Positions 36,275-44,762 of a stretch of DNA of 64,000 bases are shown here, one piece after another; position 1 is the stretch's first letter; each line of letters starts with the position of its first letter. This DNA is from JAQWQB01 sp047636995. Lineage in GTDB: Bacteria; Bacteroidota; Bacteroidia; Flavobacteriales_D; Sanyastnellaceae. The notes below the pieces were generated by a model, which was given only the letters and a program-made list of their open reading frames with translations, did no database searches and was not told the DNA's origin. The position numbers and the translations under genes were made by a program. The DNA is taken from contig JBLIGQ010000013.1 of NCBI GenBank assembly GCA_047636995.1, positions 1 to 64,000 of the forward strand. The letters run 5' to 3'.

Positions 36275-37035
36275 AACTCTTTTTTAAAACGATGGGCGAA
36301 GGACAACCCTTGCTCATTCTTCACGGACTATTTGGATCAGGAGACAATTGGCAAACGTTGGCGAGATTTTATGCCGAAGATTTCCAAGTGTATTTAATAG
36401 ACCAACGGAACCACGGACATTCACCACACACCTCAGACCATAGTTATGAGCTCATGGCGCATGATTTAGAAGAACTTGTTGAGTCAGAAGGATTGACTGA
36501 TTTCCATCTTCTTGGCCATTCCATGGGCGGCAAAACAGCAATGAAATTCGCATCAGAAAACGGTTACCTTATTGACAAGATGATTATTGCTGACATGGCT
36601 CCTAAGAGCTATCCTGTTCACCATCAAGCAATTCTTCATGCGCTCACATCAGCAGACCTCGATGCGCTTGGTTCAAGAGGAAATGTAGCAAAGCACCTCT
36701 CCCTTTCTATTGAAGATGAAGGAGTGAAACAATTTCTCTTGAAAAACCTTTATTGGAAAGAGAAAGGAAAACTTGCGTGGCGATTTAACGTGCCTGTTCT
36801 AAATGAAACCATTGGACAGATTGTTGAGGAAACAGATCAACAAATCTCTTTAACAGACACCCTTTTCATCAGAGGAGGTAAGTCAGATTATATTCTTGAC
36901 GAAGATGAGGCGGCTTTAAATCATTACTTCCCAAACTATCAATTGGCCACAATTCCAGAGGCCGGACATTGGCTTCATGCCGAGGCTCCTGAAACCTTTT
37001 ACGCTATTTCTCGTACATACCTAATAGATAAATAA
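36271..37035 (+). CDS. Alpha/beta hydrolase, YbfF-like
   Basis: Cytoplasmic alpha/beta-fold esterase, 254 residues. HGLFGSGDNWQTL provides the oxyanion region, IDQRNHGHSP follows, the nucleophile is S84 in GHSMGGKTA, the acid is probably the Asp in RGGKSDYI, and the catalytic His is in AGHWLHAE. The HGLFGSxxNW and DxRNHGxS signatures point to the YbfF acyl-thioesterase/esterase group. Start codon overlaps the pdxJ stop, so cotranscription is certain as far as sequence can tell; a link to vitamin B6 is not evident. The substrate is unknown. Confidence 0.85.
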   Translation: MKLFFKTMGEGQPLLILHGLFGSGDNWQTLARFYAEDFQVYLIDQRNHGHSPHTSDHSYELMAHDLEELVESEGLTDFHLLGHSMGGKTAMKFASENGYLIDKMIIADMAPKSYPVHHQAILHALTSADLDALGSRGNVAKHLSLSIEDEGVKQFLLKNLYWKEKGKLAWRFNVPVLNETIGQIVEETDQQISLTDTLFIRGGKSDYILDEDEAALNHYFPNYQLATIPEAGHWLHAEAPETFYAISRTYLIDK

Positions 37036-37114
37036 CATCGACGAATGAGTCATTTTGACGATTAGTAAGTATGTTTATCGACAACTAACAACGACTTCCG
37101 TAAAACTTAACTCG

Positions 37115-38479
37115 ATGAATTTAACTTCAGCAAGGCTTTTCTTTGTTGGTACTTTGGTCATTTTGGCCATGACCGGCTGTAAGAAAAACCATGGAAATGA
37201 ACAGCAATCAGATGTACGAGATCTGAACGCTGAGCTAAGGGCTGCACTAGATGAAAGCTCTAATGGTGAGGGATTTCAGTACTATTTGCTACCAGAAAGC
37301 TATCAGTATAGCTTGATTCCCCAAGACCCTCTGAATCCGCTAAATAACACAAAAGTAGAATTAGGAAAATTGCTTTTCCACGAAACGGGCATTGGCTCAA
37401 ATCCCAGGATGGATGATTACGGCATGCAAACCTATAGTTGCGCTAGCTGTCATCATGCACAAGGTGGTTTCCAAGCAAACATACGTCAAGGAATTGGCGA
37501 GGGAGGAATTGGATTTGGAATGGCAGGTGAAGGCCGCGTTGCACATCCAGGCTACCCTGTTGACAGCCTCGATGTTCAACCGATTCGCACACCAACAGCC
37601 ATGAACGGTGCGTATCAAAAAGTCACCCTCTGGAACGGACAGTTTGGAGGTGTAGGAATGAACATAGGCACGGAATCACAATGGTCCCCGGGAACACCAA
37701 TTTTCAACAACAACTTCGGACATGAAGGATTAGAAACACAGGCGATTGCGGGTTTAACTGTTCACCGGATGGTAGTTGATGAGCAAATGTGTCAAGAGTT
37801 TGGGATGTATGAAGATTTGTTCGACATCGCATTTCCAAATTGGCCAGAAAGCACAAGGTACACAGCAAGAACGGCTGGTATGGCAATTGCCGCTTACGAG
37901 CGCACATTGCTTTCAAACCAAGCCCCATGGCAAGATTGGCTGAGAGGCAATACTTCAGCTATGTCAGACAGCGAAAAACGAGGAGCCATTGCGTTCTTCG
38001 GTAGAGCGAATTGTGGTTCTTGTCACAACGGACCTGCCTTGAACAGCATGTCATTCCACGCTATTGGCATGGGTGATTTGACTGGAGCGGGAATTGTGAA
38101 TGGAAATGACAATGACTTGGGTAGAGGTGGTTTCACGCAAAACCCAGAAGATGACTACAAGTTCAAGACTCCACAATTGTACAATTTGAGAGACTCTCCA
38201 TTCTATGGACATGGCGGGACGTTCACTTCAGTTCGCGAAGTAATTGAATACAAAAACAACGCTGTTCCTGAAAGCGGCAACGTTCCTGAAACACAACTTG
38301 CAGAATCATTCCAACCACTGGGATTGACTGATCAAGAGGTGAACGATTTGACAAACTTTATTGAATATGCATTGTATGATGCAAATTTGATGCGCTATGC
38401 TCCAGGAGCTGTTCCTTCAGGAAACTGTTTCCCAAATAATGATGCTATTTCCATCATTGACCAAGGATGCATGGAGTAA
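37115..38479 (+). CDS. Di-haem cytochrome c peroxidase family lipoprotein
   Basis: MauG/CcpA-type di-haem protein of the periplasm, reducing H2O2 or oxidising an unknown partner. With the ATG at 37115 it has 454 residues: lipoprotein signal with lipobox AMTGC, then two c-haem sites, SCASCH (C109-H113) and NCGSCH (C300-H304), with the LFHETGIGSNPRMDDYG and TPQLYNLRDSPFYGHGGTF segments of the family. The first in-frame start at 37055 is TTG and would place 20 extra residues before the lipoprotein signal, so I reject it. The gene follows the hydrolase by 80 bp and ends at a strong terminator. Confidence 0.9.
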   Translation: MNLTSARLFFVGTLVILAMTGCKKNHGNEQQSDVRDLNAELRAALDESSNGEGFQYYLLPESYQYSLIPQDPLNPLNNTKVELGKLLFHETGIGSNPRMDDYGMQTYSCASCHHAQGGFQANIRQGIGEGGIGFGMAGEGRVAHPGYPVDSLDVQPIRTPTAMNGAYQKVTLWNGQFGGVGMNIGTESQWSPGTPIFNNNFGHEGLETQAIAGLTVHRMVVDEQMCQEFGMYEDLFDIAFPNWPESTRYTARTAGMAIAAYERTLLSNQAPWQDWLRGNTSAMSDSEKRGAIAFFGRANCGSCHNGPALNSMSFHAIGMGDLTGAGIVNGNDNDLGRGGFTQNPEDDYKFKTPQLYNLRDSPFYGHGGTFTSVREVIEYKNNAVPESGNVPETQLAESFQPLGLTDQEVNDLTNFIEYALYDANLMRYAPGAVPSGNCFPNNDAISIIDQGCME

Positions 38480-38500
38480 TCCAATGAGCTCAATGAATTG

Positions 38501-38535
38501 AAAGCCTGATACAGAAATGTGTCAGGCTTTTTTTT
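38501..38535 (+). terminator. Terminator after the di-haem peroxidase gene
   Basis: AAAGCCTGATACA (38501-38513) pairs with TGTGTCAGGCTTT (38518-38530) around a GAAA tetraloop and is followed by T5. The T-tract overlaps the stop codon of the convergent ClC gene (38534-38536). Confidence 0.92.
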
Positions 38536-40306
38536 ATGCATTACTCACATCCATCAAAATCTTTCGGTAGACGGTAAAAAGCCTTGATTTCGAAACGAAA
38601 CCGATGTAAACTCCTGCTCCATCGACCACAGGCAAATTCCAAGCCGCTGATTTATCAAACTTACTTACCACCATGTCCATTCGGTCTGAAAGAAAAATAA
38701 TTTCAGGGGCTACAGTCATCAGCTGATCAACCTTCATTTCGTCATACAGCTCAACATCGAACATGATTGGACGAATGTCATCAAGCGAAACGATCCCAAG
38801 TAAGCGCTTTTGGTCATCAAGCACTGGGAACAGATTGCGTTTGCTGTTGCTCACAGCTTTAACCAATTCACGCAACGTCCATTCAGGAGAGACAGTTGTG
38901 AAATTGTCTTCGATCTCATTCTTTAATGACATCAATGTTAATACTGCTTGGTCTTTGTTATGGGTAATGAGCTCACCTCTTTCAGCCAGCTCTTTGGTGT
39001 AGATATTATGTTTATTGAATATTTTACTTGTGTAATAGGCGATTCCCGCAGAGATCATGAGCGGAACAAAGAGGTCATAACCACCACTAATTTCTGCAAT
39101 AAGGAAGATTGATGTTAATGGAGCATGAAGCACCCCAGCCATCAAACCAGCCATTCCTACCAATGCAAAGCTTCCTACTGGTAGGTTATCAAACCACAAA
39201 GTACGTTGAGCGAGCTTCCCAAATAAATAGCCGAATGTGCTCCCCATAAAAAGGGTTGGTGCAAAAATTCCTCCAACCCCCCCTGCTCCTAGGGTCACTC
39301 CCGTAGCGATTGCTTTTAAAATAATCAAGGCAAAGAGATAGGCCAATATGACCCACGAGTCAGCGGACACCTCGTAGAAGATGGAATTTAAGGTAGATTC
39401 TTTGACGTCATCACGTAAAAACGCGTTAATCACATCATAGCCTTCGCCATAGAGCGCGGGAAAAAGAATCATCAAAAGGCCAAGGGCCAAACCACCGAAA
39501 AGCAACCTAAAAACGGGCTTTTTAAACGCCTGTAACTTAGTTGTTATATAGAGGTAAATCTTATTAAAGTAGACCGAAAACACACCACACCCGATGCCCA
39601 GCAGAACATACAACCCGAGGTGTTTAAACTCAAAGGGAGGCGCATCATCAAGGCTCAGAAGTTGATCACCATCTAAAAAAAGATAGGTCGTCAACAATGC
39701 AGACAGCGAGGCCATTAGCAACGGCACGAGACTAGCAGTAGTTAAGTCAATCATGATCACTTCTACTGCGAAAATAATGGCAGCAACGGGGGCTTTAAAT
39801 ATAGCGGCAAGTGACCCTGCCGCAGCGCAACCTATGAGCAGGGTGCGCGTTTTATAATTCATTTTAAACGCAGAAGCCAAGTTTGAGCCGATGCTTGCCG
39901 TTGACTGAACAGCTGGAGCCTCTAATCCTGCGCTACCACCAAAACCAACGGTAAATACACTTGTGATCACTGAGGCAAACATTTGCTTGCGCTTCAACTG
40001 GCCTCTTCGCCTAGAAATGGCATAAAGCGTTGAAGGTATGCCAGGGCCGGGGTGGCTTCCTTTAAGTACTTTTTGAACGATCAAATAAGTGATGCCCATT
40101 CCCACTGCAGGATAAACCGCATAGCCCCAATTGATGTCCCCGATTGTGAAATTACCTGTTAAGAGGTACTGAATTCCATACACGGCATTCTTGAGCACAA
40201 CCGCAACTAGACCCGAAGCAATTCCCACCGCAATGCTTAAAAGAATGAGTGCGTGCTTCTTTGGAAGTCCGAACAGGTATTTGCGCAGCTGTGTGATCGT
40301 TTTCAT
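38534..40306 (-). CDS. ClC-family anion channel/transporter with two CBS domains
   Basis: Inner-membrane chloride (or other anion) channel or anion/proton exchanger, 590 residues. ClC signatures: SHPGPGIP at 84-91, GGSAGLEAPAVQ around 123-134 with the gating glutamate at E129, and GGIFAPTLF; about 18 membrane helices end near 430 and two cytosolic CBS domains occupy 440-590. The position equivalent to the internal proton glutamate of the E. coli exchanger (E203) appears to be V183 in AVEVIM, so proton coupling may be altered. The leader between this gene and the universal stress gene contains a strong terminator plus a tiny ORF (40361-40405), which may attenuate expression. Confidence 0.9.
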   Translation of the reverse strand: MKTITQLRKYLFGLPKKHALILLSIAVGIASGLVAVVLKNAVYGIQYLLTGNFTIGDINWGYAVYPAVGMGITYLIVQKVLKGSHPGPGIPSTLYAISRRRGQLKRKQMFASVITSVFTVGFGGSAGLEAPAVQSTASIGSNLASAFKMNYKTRTLLIGCAAAGSLAAIFKAPVAAIIFAVEVIMIDLTTASLVPLLMASLSALLTTYLFLDGDQLLSLDDAPPFEFKHLGLYVLLGIGCGVFSVYFNKIYLYITTKLQAFKKPVFRLLFGGLALGLLMILFPALYGEGYDVINAFLRDDVKESTLNSIFYEVSADSWVILAYLFALIILKAIATGVTLGAGGVGGIFAPTLFMGSTFGYLFGKLAQRTLWFDNLPVGSFALVGMAGLMAGVLHAPLTSIFLIAEISGGYDLFVPLMISAGIAYYTSKIFNKHNIYTKELAERGELITHNKDQAVLTLMSLKNEIEDNFTTVSPEWTLRELVKAVSNSKRNLFPVLDDQKRLLGIVSLDDIRPIMFDVELYDEMKVDQLMTVAPEIIFLSDRMDMVVSKFDKSAAWNLPVVDGAGVYIGFVSKSRLFTVYRKILMDVSNA

Positions 40307-40360
40307 TACACTGCAAACTTAGGAAGTGTTCTTGAAGAAGCGCCGGAAAAAAAAGAGTAA

Positions 40361-40388
40361 TAAAAAAGCCACCGGCTAGGCCGGTGGC
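40361..40388 (-). terminator. Orphan rho-independent terminator upstream of the ClC gene
   Basis: On the minus strand a perfect 9-bp stem GCCACCGGC/GCCGGTGGC with a 3-base loop (40368-40388) runs into a T6 tract (40367-40362), 55 bp before the ClC start codon. No minus-strand gene precedes it: the next gene upstream, the stress protein, is on the plus strand. It therefore terminates a short leader transcript or a small RNA. Other than this and the 9-codon ORF, 40307-40610 holds an inverted repeat GATCATC/GATGATC at 40400-40406 and 40439-40445 and no gene. Confidence 0.8.
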
Positions 40389-40405
40389 AGGTCCGTGCAG
40401 ATCAT
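40376..40405 (-). CDS. Possible 9-codon leader ORF (MICTDLPPA)
   Basis: ATG at 40405-40403 opens nine codons and stops with TAG at 40378-40376, so its last codons and its stop lie inside the terminator stem. This is the arrangement of a translation-dependent attenuator: a ribosome on the ORF would block or free the hairpin in front of the ClC gene. TACTTTTA on the minus strand just upstream (around 40412-40419) is one base off a -7 element. The peptide has no run of one amino acid, so the sensed signal is unclear. Such short ORFs also occur by chance. Confidence 0.3.
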   Translation of the reverse strand: MICTDLPPA

Positions 40406-40610
40406 CTTTTTGCTAAAAGTATAAGATGAAAAAGGATGGATGATCGAGCCAAAAGGGTTTCAACCTTCCAGACTGGACAAAAATACACAAGTTGCTCCCG
40501 ACCTGTGTAGGACGTTGACAGTATTACTCCTAGGAAAACTCCTACAAGACAATGAAGATTGAAACGGAATCGCTAATTTGCGGCACTGGAAAAAGACAAC
40601 TCCATTCCAA

Positions 40611-41447
40611 ATGAGTAAAAATCGAATTCTCGTCCCTACTGATTTCACGAAAGTAGGAGACACCGCCATGGATCATGCTGTTGTTGTTGCTAAGGCAATT
40701 GACGCAGACATTCACGTACTTCATGTTATTGAGAGCAAGAAGTTCATCTCAGAAACACGCTTAAAGCTAGAGACGCTTGCTTCGCGCATGCACAAAGAGT
40801 TCGACATTCAGATCAAAACAATTGTTCGCATTGGAAGCATCTTTGAAGACATTGATGAGGTAGCAACAGAGATTGAGGCGAGTTTAATTATTATGGGAAC
40901 CCATGGTTTGCGTGGGATGCAATTCTTGACTGGAAGTAGAGCATTAAGAATTGTCACTCATTCTACCATTCCTTTTATCATAGTTCAAGAGCGCGCAATT
41001 CGCGCCCACGGATATGACGACATTGTTGTTCCGCTTGACTTACATAAAGAGACCAAGCAGAAATTAGCCCTCGTTGCGGATATGGCGATGTATTTTGATA
41101 GCCGAGTGCATTTAATATCTCCAGGAGAAACAGATGAATTCCTCAAAAATCAATTGGAGCGCAACATCAACTTTGCCAAGAAATTTCTTTCAGAGCGCGA
41201 AATTGAATTTGATGTAACGATCTCTGAGCAAAAGTCAGGTGCGTTTGTAAAAGCAGTTTTAGCACATGCAGCCAAAATTGATGCCGACCTCATCACAATC
41301 ATGAATTTTTACGAATCAGGGTTGATGAATATAATCGGTGGAGGTTATGAGCAAAACATGATCACAAATGAATCTCAAATCCCAGTGATGTGTTTAAATC
41401 CGGTAGACAATTACAAGTTGACTGGATCTGTGTTCACTACATACTAG
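40611..41447 (+). CDS. Universal stress protein with two UspA domains
   Basis: Tandem UspA protein, 278 residues from the ATG at 40611, which begins MSKNRILVPTDFTKVGD, the usual N-terminus; the earlier start at 40578 would add 11 unrelated residues. The first domain (1-145) ends IIMGTHGLRGMQFLTGSRALRIV, matching the G(x)HG...G(S)..R ATP-binding pattern; the second (about 150-278, YDDIVVPLDLHKETKQK onward) is more diverged and lacks that pattern. Role in stress survival is by family. The 3' end overlaps the convergent phosphatase gene by 4 bp. Confidence 0.88.
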   Translation: MSKNRILVPTDFTKVGDTAMDHAVVVAKAIDADIHVLHVIESKKFISETRLKLETLASRMHKEFDIQIKTIVRIGSIFEDIDEVATEIEASLIIMGTHGLRGMQFLTGSRALRIVTHSTIPFIIVQERAIRAHGYDDIVVPLDLHKETKQKLALVADMAMYFDSRVHLISPGETDEFLKNQLERNINFAKKFLSEREIEFDVTISEQKSGAFVKAVLAHAAKIDADLITIMNFYESGLMNIIGGGYEQNMITNESQIPVMCLNPVDNYKLTGSVFTTY

Positions 41448-43228
41448 ACCCGCACACCAATCATTAGAATATCATCTACTTGATCTAATGAACGCTTCCA
41501 AGTAATAAGCGCTTCGTTTAGTTTTTGGTGTTGAATTTCAACTTCTAAGTGAGCAATTTGAAGGAGTAGTTCTCTGAGTTTTTTCTTCATGAACTTTTTA
41601 CCTTTCGGCCCGCCGAACTGGTCTACATATCCGTCTGAGAAAATGTAAATCATGTCATCTCTTTCTAATTTCAGCACTTGATTTTTGTATTCCTTCTCTC
41701 CGTATTCGAATGATCCGATTGAGAATCGATCAGGTTCGAGAACGATTAGTTCACCTTGCCGAATGATGTAAGCTGGATTAAAAGCCCCTGCGAACTCCAG
41801 TTCCATTGAAGAGTCATCTATTGAGAGGAAAGCCAAGTCCATCCCGTCTGAGAGTTGGGTTTCGCCTTCGCTTTCAGTGTGCAGGGCTTCAGAGGCCAAC
41901 CTATTGAGGTTATTTAAAATTTGAGCGGGCTTGGTAAACACCTTTGTTACTTGGTTAAGCACATTGTGCCCTACAAGGCTCATGAACGCTCCCGGAACAC
42001 CATGTCCCGTGCAATCTACAGCAGCAAACAGCTTCTTTTTCCCGGAAGTCTTAAACCAGTAAAAGTCACCAGAAACGATGTCTCTCGGCTTGTACAGAAC
42101 AAATGATCTTGGAAACATATCCAGAATGTATTCCTTCGTAGGTAAAATGGTTTGCTGAATTCGTTTTGCGTAATTGATGCTATCAGTAAGGTCTTTATAA
42201 AGCTCTGTTACGCGTTCTTTTTGGCGTTCAATTTCTTCTTTTTGACGTACCACCTGATTCGTACGCTCTTCTACCTTTCGTTCGAGCAAGCGTTCATTTG
42301 CAGCAAGATCGTCACGCATTTTCAGCAGTGCGTATCCCAGTTCATCATCTTCTGAGAGCGGTGTGTATTGCGCTTCGAAGTTCCCGGCACCCACTTGAGA
42401 CGAGAATTCTCTTGTTTTCTTGAGACCGTCTACCAATCTATTCACAGCAAAAGCCATGTCGCCTATTTCATCAGAAGTAACACTGACCGTATTTCGGGGG
42501 TAAATTCCTTTCCCCAGATAAAGCAGGGTTCGCTTCAACTCGCTTACGGGTTTTACGATTGAACGTGATACAGTAAAGGCAATGATGAGCCCCCCGATGA
42601 GAACAAAGACAGAAAGATTTCCTGCATACCAAGTGAGTTGGTCGCCAAGCTTATCCATTGACTTGGTTGAGTCAATCAGCCCTTGTCTTTGGGCAGTTAG
42701 TAAGACATCAATGTGGTATTCAATCTCTTTATGGCTTTGGTCTACCACTTCGCCATCCAGAATAAGGAATTCAGCATCCATTCTGCGTTGAAGGTCAGCA
42801 TAGCTCTGAAAATCAGGTAACATTCGTCCAATTTCCTGGTAGACAATAAAGAGTCTTCTCATTGCAAAGTGCAGGCTGTCTAATTGCAGGCTGCTTTCTT
42901 TGGGCCAGTTCTGAGCAAATTTGTCAAGCTCAACTAATTGAGTTGGAATGCGCCGTTTGACTAGCTCACCTAACGTTACTTTCTCAAGGATATCTTCTCT
43001 CGACTGAACCCTAACCCAGTTATGTATGAGCATTTTAGAATCATTAACCTCTCTAGCAAGGTCTTCGAGCCTTTCAATAGCAGGGGTAAACACCTCATTG
43101 ATTTCGACATTGATTTTTCTACTTTCATGCAGCACATTCCTAGTGAGTAAGAAAAGTGTGGCTACAACGACCATGAAGACACCAAACCCTATACCAATCT
43201 TCCATGGTATTGTGAATCTCCACCGCAT
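41444..43228 (-). CDS. Membrane HAMP-SpoIIE (PP2C) serine phosphatase
   Basis: Sensor phosphatase of 594 residues: transmembrane helix 11-29, periplasmic helical sensor 30-200, second helix about 204-220, HAMP about 221-275, coiled coil about 318-350 and a SpoIIE-type PP2C domain from about 371. Metal-binding motifs are intact: SGDFYW (386-391), DCTGHGVPGAFMS (405 on), DGMDLAFLSID and FSDGYVDQFGG. In other bacteria such enzymes dephosphorylate an anti-anti-sigma (STAS) partner; in Bacteroidota the target is often unknown. It is the third gene of a tight cassette: YfiR-like, TPR, phosphatase (4-bp gap to the TPR gene). No STAS or anti-sigma gene is adjacent. Confidence 0.9.
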   Translation of the reverse strand: MRWRFTIPWKIGIGFGVFMVVVATLFLLTRNVLHESRKINVEINEVFTPAIERLEDLAREVNDSKMLIHNWVRVQSREDILEKVTLGELVKRRIPTQLVELDKFAQNWPKESSLQLDSLHFAMRRLFIVYQEIGRMLPDFQSYADLQRRMDAEFLILDGEVVDQSHKEIEYHIDVLLTAQRQGLIDSTKSMDKLGDQLTWYAGNLSVFVLIGGLIIAFTVSRSIVKPVSELKRTLLYLGKGIYPRNTVSVTSDEIGDMAFAVNRLVDGLKKTREFSSQVGAGNFEAQYTPLSEDDELGYALLKMRDDLAANERLLERKVEERTNQVVRQKEEIERQKERVTELYKDLTDSINYAKRIQQTILPTKEYILDMFPRSFVLYKPRDIVSGDFYWFKTSGKKKLFAAVDCTGHGVPGAFMSLVGHNVLNQVTKVFTKPAQILNNLNRLASEALHTESEGETQLSDGMDLAFLSIDDSSMELEFAGAFNPAYIIRQGELIVLEPDRFSIGSFEYGEKEYKNQVLKLERDDMIYIFSDGYVDQFGGPKGKKFMKKKLRELLLQIAHLEVEIQHQKLNEALITWKRSLDQVDDILMIGVRV

Positions 43229-43232
43229 CTTG

Positions 43233-44153
43233 TTATTCCCCTCCGTTTTTGAGTATTAACTCCAGTTGATCTTCGTAAAACATAGCCTGTTCTTCGTTGC
43301 TTAAGCTCCGGTAAATCGCCAGAATTCCTTTAACAGTTTCCTCACGATTTTCATTCAGTTCATTCGCTTTAAGCATCCATGGAAGAGAGCGTTTAAAGTA
43401 AATCACACATTCTTCTTGAATGGAAATAAGTTCAAATATCTCTGTGTTATGATTGATTTTTCTAATCTTGAAAACACCTCTGTTATAGAGATTAATGGCC
43501 AGGTTATGATTCGCACTATACTCTTCAGGATTGAGTTCAAGTGCTTTTTTATAGAATTCAACTACAAGGTCAAAATAGGCCACATTTTGCTCCATGTCTT
43601 TTTCATAAATCAGCCGGCACCCTTTCCCGAGGTTCATGAAAATTTCAACGTCTTGCTGGATGTAAGATTTCCCAGGGTTTGCGACGGCGTCCAGGGCTTT
43701 GTATTTCTCAAAGAAAACGATTGGTTCATCAATATTGTCATAGCTCAAAGACTTTGTCAACTTGACAGCATCGTTGTAATATGTTGTAGCTATATAAGAG
43801 AGTGCTTTCAGGTTATTTTCCTTGTGTTCTTCTAAGGCATCTAGCTCTAGGGAACGCTCAATTGCTTCTACTGCTAATTCACGGTTCTCAGAATACGGAT
43901 TGGCTTTTTCAATTTGCTTATAGATTTCCTTAAAGATGAATCCTTTCACAAACCATGCATAAGCGATCTCTTTTTCAGCAGCAGACTGCACAGCTTCTAA
44001 AACAACATCACGGGCTGCCATGAGATCTCCCTCTTGGTAGAGCACAATTGCTCTGTCAGTGATAGGATGGGTTACTTGCGCTAAGCTCAGACCAGAGATG
44101 AAGAGTAGGGTTGCACTCAGCAGGCATCGAAATGTCAGTTGGATATAGCCCAT
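43233..44153 (-). CDS. Exported TPR protein
   Basis: 306 residues with a signal peptide (CLLSATLLFISGLSLAQ) and TPR repeats over about 30-285 (LYQEGDLMAARDVVLEAVQ, YKKALELNPEEYSANHNLAINLYNRGVF split over two repeats, YEDQLELIL at the end). It is predicted in the periplasm, between a YfiR-like protein (start overlaps its 3' end by 19 bp) and the HAMP-SpoIIE phosphatase. TPR superhelices are protein-protein scaffolds, so it could pass a signal from the YfiR-like protein to the sensor domain of the phosphatase; that is inference from the coupling. Confidence 0.82.
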   Translation of the reverse strand: MGYIQLTFRCLLSATLLFISGLSLAQVTHPITDRAIVLYQEGDLMAARDVVLEAVQSAAEKEIAYAWFVKGFIFKEIYKQIEKANPYSENRELAVEAIERSLELDALEEHKENNLKALSYIATTYYNDAVKLTKSLSYDNIDEPIVFFEKYKALDAVANPGKSYIQQDVEIFMNLGKGCRLIYEKDMEQNVAYFDLVVEFYKKALELNPEEYSANHNLAINLYNRGVFKIRKINHNTEIFELISIQEECVIYFKRSLPWMLKANELNENREETVKGILAIYRSLSNEEQAMFYEDQLELILKNGGE

Positions 44154-44668
44154 GAGAGAATTTTTGAACCGATTAGTATTTTTCTTTTTTCAGCTTCTTC
44201 AGCATTGATCACGTAGCGCGTCATGCTGTCTTTGATAATAAAACTAATTATAACTCCCTGCTGCGAGGTGATGATGGCATTGGAAACAACCATGGTTGGC
44301 TTACCAGTAACTTGCTCTATGACAGATGGCAAGAGCGCGTCTTGGCTCCTTCCAACATAGATCATATGGTAGTATTCTTTAATTTTGGCATCAGGCAGTA
44401 GCACAACTTCTATGGGTTGATTCCCAATAGGTTTTGAGGCGTACCTAGCTACCAAATCTTGATAGACATTGGGACTGCCTATCACTGCGATGCGAAAGAA
44501 TCCTTCTTTCGCTTGGTTTGGCCATTCATTTCCCAAAGCAAACTGAAATAAAAAATTAGCCTTGGCAATGGCAACTGTGTCTGTCTCATCAAGATCAGGA
44601 TCTTTTTGATCAGGATGCTGTAACCAAACCGACATCAATGCTGCCATTCCTAACCAAAATAGTTTCAT
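44135..44668 (-). CDS. YfiR-like periplasmic protein (DUF4154)
   Basis: 177 residues with a short N-terminal hydrophobic segment (KLFWLGMAALMSVWL). The body has the DUF4154/YfiR pattern: AIAKANFLFQFALGNEWP near the start, FFRIAVIGSPNVYQDL, IEVVLLPDAKIKEYYHMIYVG and the final IISFIIKDSMTRYVINAEEAEKR, ISFII being the strand before the conserved R.xIN. YfiR of Pseudomonas is a periplasmic repressor of a membrane signalling enzyme. Here it is first in a unit with the TPR protein and the phosphatase, which suggests the same logic with a phosphatase as output. A -7 element TATATTTG lies 22 bp upstream. Confidence 0.8.
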   Translation of the reverse strand: MKLFWLGMAALMSVWLQHPDQKDPDLDETDTVAIAKANFLFQFALGNEWPNQAKEGFFRIAVIGSPNVYQDLVARYASKPIGNQPIEVVLLPDAKIKEYYHMIYVGRSQDALLPSVIEQVTGKPTMVVSNAIITSQQGVIISFIIKDSMTRYVINAEEAEKRKILIGSKILSWAISN

Positions 44669-44690
44669 ATGCTTAAATCAAGGGATAGAG

Positions 44691-44698
44691 CAAATATA
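44691..44698 (-). promoter_or_regulatory. -7 element TATATTTG of the YfiR-TPR-SpoIIE unit
   Basis: Exact TAnnTTTG on the minus strand, 22 bp before the ATG at 44668. It touches the T-tract of the ferritin terminator, so the promoter begins right where upstream transcription ends. A TTG is present only 11 bp upstream, too close for a standard -33 box. Confidence 0.4.
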
Positions 44699-44731
44699 AA
44701 AAGCCCTAGCAATGATTAGCCAGGGCTTTAA
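44696..44731 (-). terminator. Terminator after the ferritin gene
   Basis: On the minus strand TAAAGCCCTGGC and GCTAGGGCTTT pair around a TAATCATT loop and are followed by a T-rich tract. It lies about 30 bp after the ferritin stop at 44763. Confidence 0.85.
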
Positions 44732-44762
44732 GTGTCTTTTGAACGGCTAGATGTGGATAGAC

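Noticed and set aside
37055..37114. Longer N-terminus of the di-haem peroxidase
   Set aside because: It would start with TTG and place 20 residues before a complete lipoprotein signal; the ATG at 37115 is better.
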